From CAYRLW01 sp964425215 (GTDB taxonomy: Bacteria; Spirochaetota; Spirochaetia; Treponematales; Breznakiellaceae), in contig CAYRLW010000079.1 of NCBI GenBank assembly GCA_964425215.1, forward strand, positions 1-9,670: a stretch of 9,670 bases of DNA, written 5' to 3'. The notes under the pieces were generated by a model that had not been told where the DNA came from, did not search any database, and saw nothing but the letters and a program-made list of their open reading frames with translations. Within the stretch, counting starts at the first letter, position 1; every line of letters begins with the position of its first letter. A program made the position numbers and the translations under genes. Shown in pieces: positions 6,839-9,670 of this stretch.

Positions 6839-8188
6839 ATGGCAAACATTACGGTTGTAGGCACGGGGTACGTGGGTTTGGTATCCGGAGCCTGTCTTGC
6901 GGATTTTGGGAATTTCGTAACCTGTGTGGATAATAACGTTGAAAAAATAGAAGCCCTGAAAAGGGGTATCATTCCTATTTACGAAAGCGGCTTGGAAGAT
7001 GTGGTTTCCCGGAACGCCGCTTCAGGGCGGCTCCTCTTTACCACCGACCTGGCCGAAGCGGTAAAGAAAAACGAGGTTGCTTTCATCGCCGTTGGTACCC
7101 CTCCAGCGGATGATGGGAGCGCGGATTTGCGGTACGTGGAACAGGTTGCCCGTGAAATTGGAAGGGTTATTGAAAAGTACACCGTGGTAGTAGATAAGAG
7201 TACCGTTCCTGTGGGAACAGCCCGCAAGGTTTGGACTTGGATTTCCGAAGAGTTGGCAAAACGGGGAATGGAAACCGTACCCTTTGACGTGGTGTCCAAC
7301 CCCGAGTTCCTGCGGGAAGGTTCGGCGGTTCAAGATTTTACCCATCCCGACCGGGTGGTGATAGGATCGGAAAGCGAACGGGCTCGACATATCATGAAGG
7401 ATGTCTATCGATCCCTGTACTTGAACGAAACACCCTATATAGAAACCAATTTGGAAACCGCCGAAATGATTAAATACGCGTCCAACGCCTTTTTGGCCGT
7501 AAAAATAACCTTTATCAACGAAGTGGCCAACCTGTGCGAAAAAGTCGGAGCCAACGTACAGGACGTTTCCAAAGCCATGGGCCGCGACGGCCGCATCGGG
7601 GCAAAATTCCTGCACCCCGGCCCCGGGTACGGAGGGTCGTGCTTTCCCAAGGATACCCACGCCATGGCTCGGATCGGACGGGATTACGGCGAACTGCTTT
7701 CTATCGTGGAAACCACCATCCAAGCGAACGAACGGCAAAAAAAGAGAATGGTAGAAAAGGTTGTCCAGGGTCTTGTTCCCGATCAAAGCCAGCGGAAAGA
7801 TCCTCTGCGGGGCAAAACCATCGCTATTTTAGGACTCGCTTTTAAGCCCAATACCGATGATATGCGGGAATCCCCCGCCATAACCATCTGCCAAGGCTTG
7901 GTGGAACAGGGCGCGGAGCTCCGACTATTCGACCCTGCGGCCATGAAGGAAGCCTCCTGGCGTTTGGAATCGATTAAGGGTTCCACGTACTACGCCAAGG
8001 ATGAGTACGACGCGATTGAAGGAAGCGACGCGTTGGTTCTTTTAACCGAATGGAATCAATTTAGGAGCCTAGATTTGGCTAGGGTAAAGAAACTGTTGCG
8101 GAGGCCCTTCTTCTTTGACTTACGGAACGTGTATAAACGGGATGAAGTGGAGTCCCAAGGGTTCTCCTACTTCGCCGTGGGAAAGTAG
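6839..8188 (+). CDS. ugd: UDP-glucose 6-dehydrogenase
   Basis: Oxidises UDP-glucose to UDP-glucuronate with two NAD+, supplying uronic acid for surface polysaccharides; cytoplasmic. The 449-aa length is normal (430-450). The N-terminal Rossmann domain begins ITVVGTGYVGLVSGACLAD (G8-x-G10-x-x-G13), with VDNN after the second strand. STVPVGT and NPEFLREGSAVQDF are family blocks. K222 (FLAVKITFINE) and C268 in GPGYGGSCFPKDT are the catalytic lysine and thioester cysteine. The C-terminal UDP-binding domain has GLAFKPNTDDMRESPA. The start ATG follows a strong Shine-Dalgarno, AAGGAGG (6823-6829), that overlaps the stop of the preceding gene, so the genes are closely coupled. UDP-ManNAc dehydrogenase is a related alternative, but the motif pattern fits Ugd better. 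Confidence 0.93.
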   Translation: MANITVVGTGYVGLVSGACLADFGNFVTCVDNNVEKIEALKRGIIPIYESGLEDVVSRNAASGRLLFTTDLAEAVKKNEVAFIAVGTPPADDGSADLRYVEQVAREIGRVIEKYTVVVDKSTVPVGTARKVWTWISEELAKRGMETVPFDVVSNPEFLREGSAVQDFTHPDRVVIGSESERARHIMKDVYRSLYLNETPYIETNLETAEMIKYASNAFLAVKITFINEVANLCEKVGANVQDVSKAMGRDGRIGAKFLHPGPGYGGSCFPKDTHAMARIGRDYGELLSIVETTIQANERQKKRMVEKVVQGLVPDQSQRKDPLRGKTIAILGLAFKPNTDDMRESPAITICQGLVEQGAELRLFDPAAMKEASWRLESIKGSTYYAKDEYDAIEGSDALVLLTEWNQFRSLDLARVKKLLRRPFFFDLRNVYKRDEVESQGFSYFAVGK

Positions 8189-8220
8189 GCCCTGTTACCC
8201 CCTGTTTTTTAGGAGTTCCC

Positions 8221-9366
8221 ATGAGCGATAGCGTCATCACCCTTTCCGCTAATACCGCTTGGTACGTATGGAATTTTCGCCGCCCCTTGATTCATACTTT
8301 ACGGGAAAGGGGGTACCAACTTGTCGTTGTAGCTCCCCGGGACCCCTACGCGGAAAAGCTGGTACAGGAGGGCTGTCAATTTTGGGAGCTTCCCATGGAA
8401 GCGAAGGGTAAAAATCCCCTAAAGGAAGCGGGTATCCTATATAGGTATTGGGACGCCTATAGAAAAATAAAACCCCTCGCGGCCCTTCACTACACCATAA
8501 AACCCGACCTGTACGGCTCCATTGCCGCTCGATTTTTACGAATCCCCGTTATCAATAACGTAACCGGGTTAGGTACCGTGTTTGAAAAGGGCGGACTTTT
8601 AGAAATTGTGGTCCGGATCCTCTATCGATTCGCCTTCGCAAAGGCCCAAAGAATATTTTTTCAGAATAAAGACGATTTTCGGCTTTTTATAAACCACGGT
8701 CTTGTACGGGAAGCTCAGGCGGACATCCTTCCAGGCTCAGGGGTCGATATACAACGATTCGTTCCGGAAGAGCTTCCCCCCGTACAAGCGGATCAACCCT
8801 TTATCTTTCTCTTTGTGGGTCGGTTATTAAAAGCCAAGGGGGTGGAAGATCTGATAGCCGCGGCACCCTTGGTTCGGGAAAAACACCCCAACGCCACCAT
8901 CGTGCTTCTAGGCAAACGGGACGATAGGGACCCAGCCAGCGCTGATCCAAAACTCTTAGACCGGGGAATCGCTGAAAAACTCATCGAATACGGTGGAACC
9001 GTGGACGACGTTAAACCCGCTCTCGCCCAAGCCCACTGCGTCGTCCTCCCTTCGTACTACAGAGAAGGGATCCCCCGGTCTCTCCTCGAAGCCGCCGCCA
9101 TGGGTAAACCCCTAATCGCCGCCGACTCAATAGGGACCCGGGAACCGGTCATCGACGGTGAAAATGGTTTTCTCTGTCAAAGCCATAACCCAAAGGATTT
9201 AGCGGCAAAAATGATCGCCATGATCGAACTTCCTCCAGAAAAATTAAAAAAAATGGGCGCCGCTTCCCGAAAACTCGCGGAGGACCGTTTTGACGAACGC
9301 ATAGTCCTGGATAAATACACTCAGAACCTGGACGCTCTAGCCCCAATCCCCCTCCCTAAGGATTGA
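8221..9366 (+). CDS. GT4-family glycosyltransferase, PglA-like (polyprenol-linked glycan assembly)
   Basis: 381 aa with the two Rossmann-like halves of a GT-B retaining glycosyltransferase. The N-terminal half has NTAWYVWNFRRPLI, then HYTIKPDLYGSIAARFL, NNVTGLGTVFE and LPGSGVDIQRF. This pattern is typical of the subgroup containing PglA-type GalNAc and related transferases acting on undecaprenyl-diphosphate sugars. The C-terminal GT4 domain includes FLFVGRLLKAKGVEDL and the E-x7-E motif E282/E290 in EGIPRSLLEA, with GTREPVIDGENGF after it. There is no membrane segment, so it probably works at the inner face of the cytoplasmic membrane. The start ATG has AGGAG (8211-8215) 5 nt upstream, 32 nt after ugd, in the same operon. 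The donor and acceptor sugars cannot be told from sequence alone; Ugd next door hints at, but does not prove, a uronic-acid-containing glycan. Confidence 0.88.
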   Translation: MSDSVITLSANTAWYVWNFRRPLIHTLRERGYQLVVVAPRDPYAEKLVQEGCQFWELPMEAKGKNPLKEAGILYRYWDAYRKIKPLAALHYTIKPDLYGSIAARFLRIPVINNVTGLGTVFEKGGLLEIVVRILYRFAFAKAQRIFFQNKDDFRLFINHGLVREAQADILPGSGVDIQRFVPEELPPVQADQPFIFLFVGRLLKAKGVEDLIAAAPLVREKHPNATIVLLGKRDDRDPASADPKLLDRGIAEKLIEYGGTVDDVKPALAQAHCVVLPSYYREGIPRSLLEAAAMGKPLIAADSIGTREPVIDGENGFLCQSHNPKDLAAKMIAMIELPPEKLKKMGAASRKLAEDRFDERIVLDKYTQNLDALAPIPLPKD

Positions 9367-9374
9367 CTTTTTTT
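9344..9374 (+). terminator. Weak candidate intrinsic terminator at the end of the GT4 gene
   Basis: A 6-bp stem, CAATCC (9344-9349) with GGATTG (9360-9365), encloses a 10-nt loop and is followed by AC and seven Ts (9368-9374). It overlaps the last codons and stop of the glycosyltransferase gene. The stem is short and not GC-rich, so termination here is uncertain. Confidence 0.35.
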
Positions 9375-9414
9375 CCCCCTTTTGATACTCTTGCACCAGT
9401 TAGTCAGCCACCCG

Positions 9415-9457
9415 GCTGTCGTACAGCGAGCGCCAAAGGCGCGAGATGCACGACAGC
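9415..9457. repeat. Nested hairpin: 8-bp outer arms with an inner GCGCC-AAA-GGCGC stem
   Basis: GCTGTCGT (9415-9422) pairs perfectly with ACGACAGC (9450-9457). Inside, GCGCC (9430-9434) pairs with GGCGC (9438-9442) across an AAA loop. There is no T-tract after it, so it does not look like a standard terminator. The 10-mer GGCTGTCGTA at 9414-9423 recurs at 9500-9509, inside the tRNA-Gly gene. The form suggests a dispersed palindromic intergenic repeat, but only this one copy can be seen. Confidence 0.5.
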
Positions 9458-9470
9458 ACCCTTAGATTTA

Positions 9471-9487
9471 GTTCGCCGAAGGCGAAC
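9471..9487. repeat. Perfect 7-bp hairpin GTTCGCC-GAA-GGCGAAC
   Basis: GTTCGCC (9471-9477) and GGCGAAC (9481-9487) form a perfect stem with a GAA loop, 10 nt before the tRNA-Gly gene. It shares the CGCC-(purine loop)-GGCG core with the inner stem of the neighbouring hairpin at 9430-9442, which suggests that the two belong to one repeat unit. No T-tract follows. Confidence 0.5.
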
Positions 9488-9497
9488 AACATTAATC

Positions 9498-9569
9498 GCG
9501 GCTGTCGTATAACGGCTATTACCCCAGCCTTCCAAGCTGGAGACGAGGGTTCGACTCCCTTCAGCCGCT
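9498..9569 (+). tRNA. tRNA-Gly (anticodon UCC)
   Basis: The full cloverleaf can be drawn. Acceptor stem: GCGGCTG (9498-9504) with CAGCCGC (9562-9568), discriminator T9569. D-stem: GTA with TAC around the AACGGCTAT loop. Anticodon stem: CCAGC (9524-9528) with GCTGG (9536-9540), loop CTTCCAA, anticodon TCC at 9531-9533. Variable loop AGAC. T-stem: GAGGG with CCCTT, loop TTCGACT. Length is 72 nt. CCA is not encoded. A strong hairpin follows 9 nt downstream. No clear promoter is visible in the hairpin-rich sequence just upstream. Confidence 0.95.
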
Positions 9570-9577
9570 GCGATTTT

Positions 9578-9610
9578 TAGAGCCCACCTTAGGTGGGCTC
9601 TATCATTTTC
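9578..9610 (+). terminator. Intrinsic terminator after tRNA-Gly
   Basis: A perfect 11-bp stem, TAGAGCCCACC (9578-9588) with GGTGGGCTCTA (9592-9602), has a TTA loop and a modestly T-rich tail (ATCATTTTC). It sits 9 nt downstream of the tRNA-Gly 3' end and suits that transcript. Its symmetry could also serve a transcript arriving from the right, though the minus-strand side has As, not Ts, after the stem. Confidence 0.7.
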
Positions 9611-9670
9611 ACGGGAGTCGAACCCCCGCTTGCGCTGGCCGGAAGGCCAGGAAGGCGGACAGGAGGTCCG
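9611..9670. other. Structured non-coding stretch running off the window; carries an inverted T-arm-like sequence
   Basis: On the + strand three stems follow one another: CGGG (9612-9615) with CCCG (9625-9628); CTGGCC (9635-9640) with GGCCAG (9645-9650) around GGAA, a GNRA-type tetraloop; and CGGAC (9656-9660) with GTCCG (9666-9670) around AGGAG. On the minus strand the part at 9613-9625 reads GGGTTCGACTCCC, identical to the tRNA-Gly T-arm. A partial or degenerate minus-strand tRNA, a tRNA-derived repeat, or a structured RNA are all possible. I could not fold a convincing anticodon arm, and the rest lies outside the window. Confidence 0.3.

Larger units (their letters stand above)
9400..9492 (-). 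other. Minus-strand 30-codon open frame coinciding with the hairpin repeats (doubtful gene)
   Basis: Read on the minus strand, ATG (9490-9492) opens a frame of 30 residues starting MLFAFGELNL and ending SLYDSRVAD, stop TAA at 9400-9402. It spans both hairpins exactly. No Shine-Dalgarno is visible upstream, because the flanking sequence is the complement of the tRNA-Gly 5' end. It is more likely a by-product of a GC-rich repeat than a real gene; it is recorded because the open frame covers the whole element. Confidence 0.15.

Noticed and set aside
7022..7786. A 254-codon open frame on the minus strand within ugd
   Set aside because: It lies wholly inside the clearly recognised ugd gene, has no recognisable domain, and is the usual kind of antisense open frame in a GC-rich gene.
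9415..9487. A CRISPR array or an ordinary double terminator
   Set aside because: The hairpins are not regularly spaced direct repeats with spacers, and neither is followed by a T-tract.
9603..9670. A minus-strand selenocysteine tRNA or tmRNA 3' end
   Set aside because: The T-arm resembles these, but no UCA anticodon loop appears in the available upstream sequence, the would-be acceptor strand (GAAAATGA) is unusually AT-rich, and the T-stem has extra Gs.

Overview
The window looks like a chromosomal segment of a diderm (Gram-negative-type) bacterium of moderately high GC. All protein genes lie on the + strand and are tightly packed. The evidence for an outer membrane is a signal-peptide-bearing protein with the layout of an Omp85/BamA-like barrel. 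The overall gene style gives an impression of a spirochaete (Treponema/Spirochaeta-like), but no marker gene here proves it and I hold that assignment loosely.

Layout. (1) 1-648: the C-terminal part of a DegT/DnrJ/EryC1-type PLP sugar aminotransferase, cut by the window edge. (2) 660-4061: a three-gene molybdenum-hydroxylase (xanthine dehydrogenase/CO dehydrogenase-type) cassette in the order large (molybdopterin), small (two [2Fe-2S]), medium (FAD), with overlapping genes. (3) 4062-4128: a short AT-rich gap with a credible promoter and two inverted repeats, the only clear transcriptional break among the protein genes. (4) 4129-9366: aroB (3-dehydroquinate synthase), an Omp85-like outer-membrane protein whose start overlaps aroB's stop, ugd (UDP-glucose 6-dehydrogenase) and a GT4 glycosyltransferase. 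(5) 9367-9670: non-coding sequence holding a weak terminator, two GC-rich hairpins of repeat type, a tRNA-Gly(UCC), a strong hairpin terminator, and a structured stretch that carries an inverted copy of the tRNA T-arm and runs off the window.

How the genes fit together. The aminotransferase, Ugd and the GT4 glycosyltransferase all belong to nucleotide-sugar or polyprenol-linked glycan assembly, so the window probably sits in or beside a surface-polysaccharide region. AroB (chorismate pathway) and the Omp85-like protein share the second operon without an obvious metabolic link. The molybdenum hydroxylase has intact electron-transfer subunits, but its large subunit has lost several signature cofactor and substrate motifs while keeping the C-terminal catalytic glutamate position. 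It is the most unusual protein here. I do not see a clearly new multi-gene system. The best leads are the divergent hydroxylase, the palindromic promoter in front of aroB and the repeat/tRNA-like structures after 9366.
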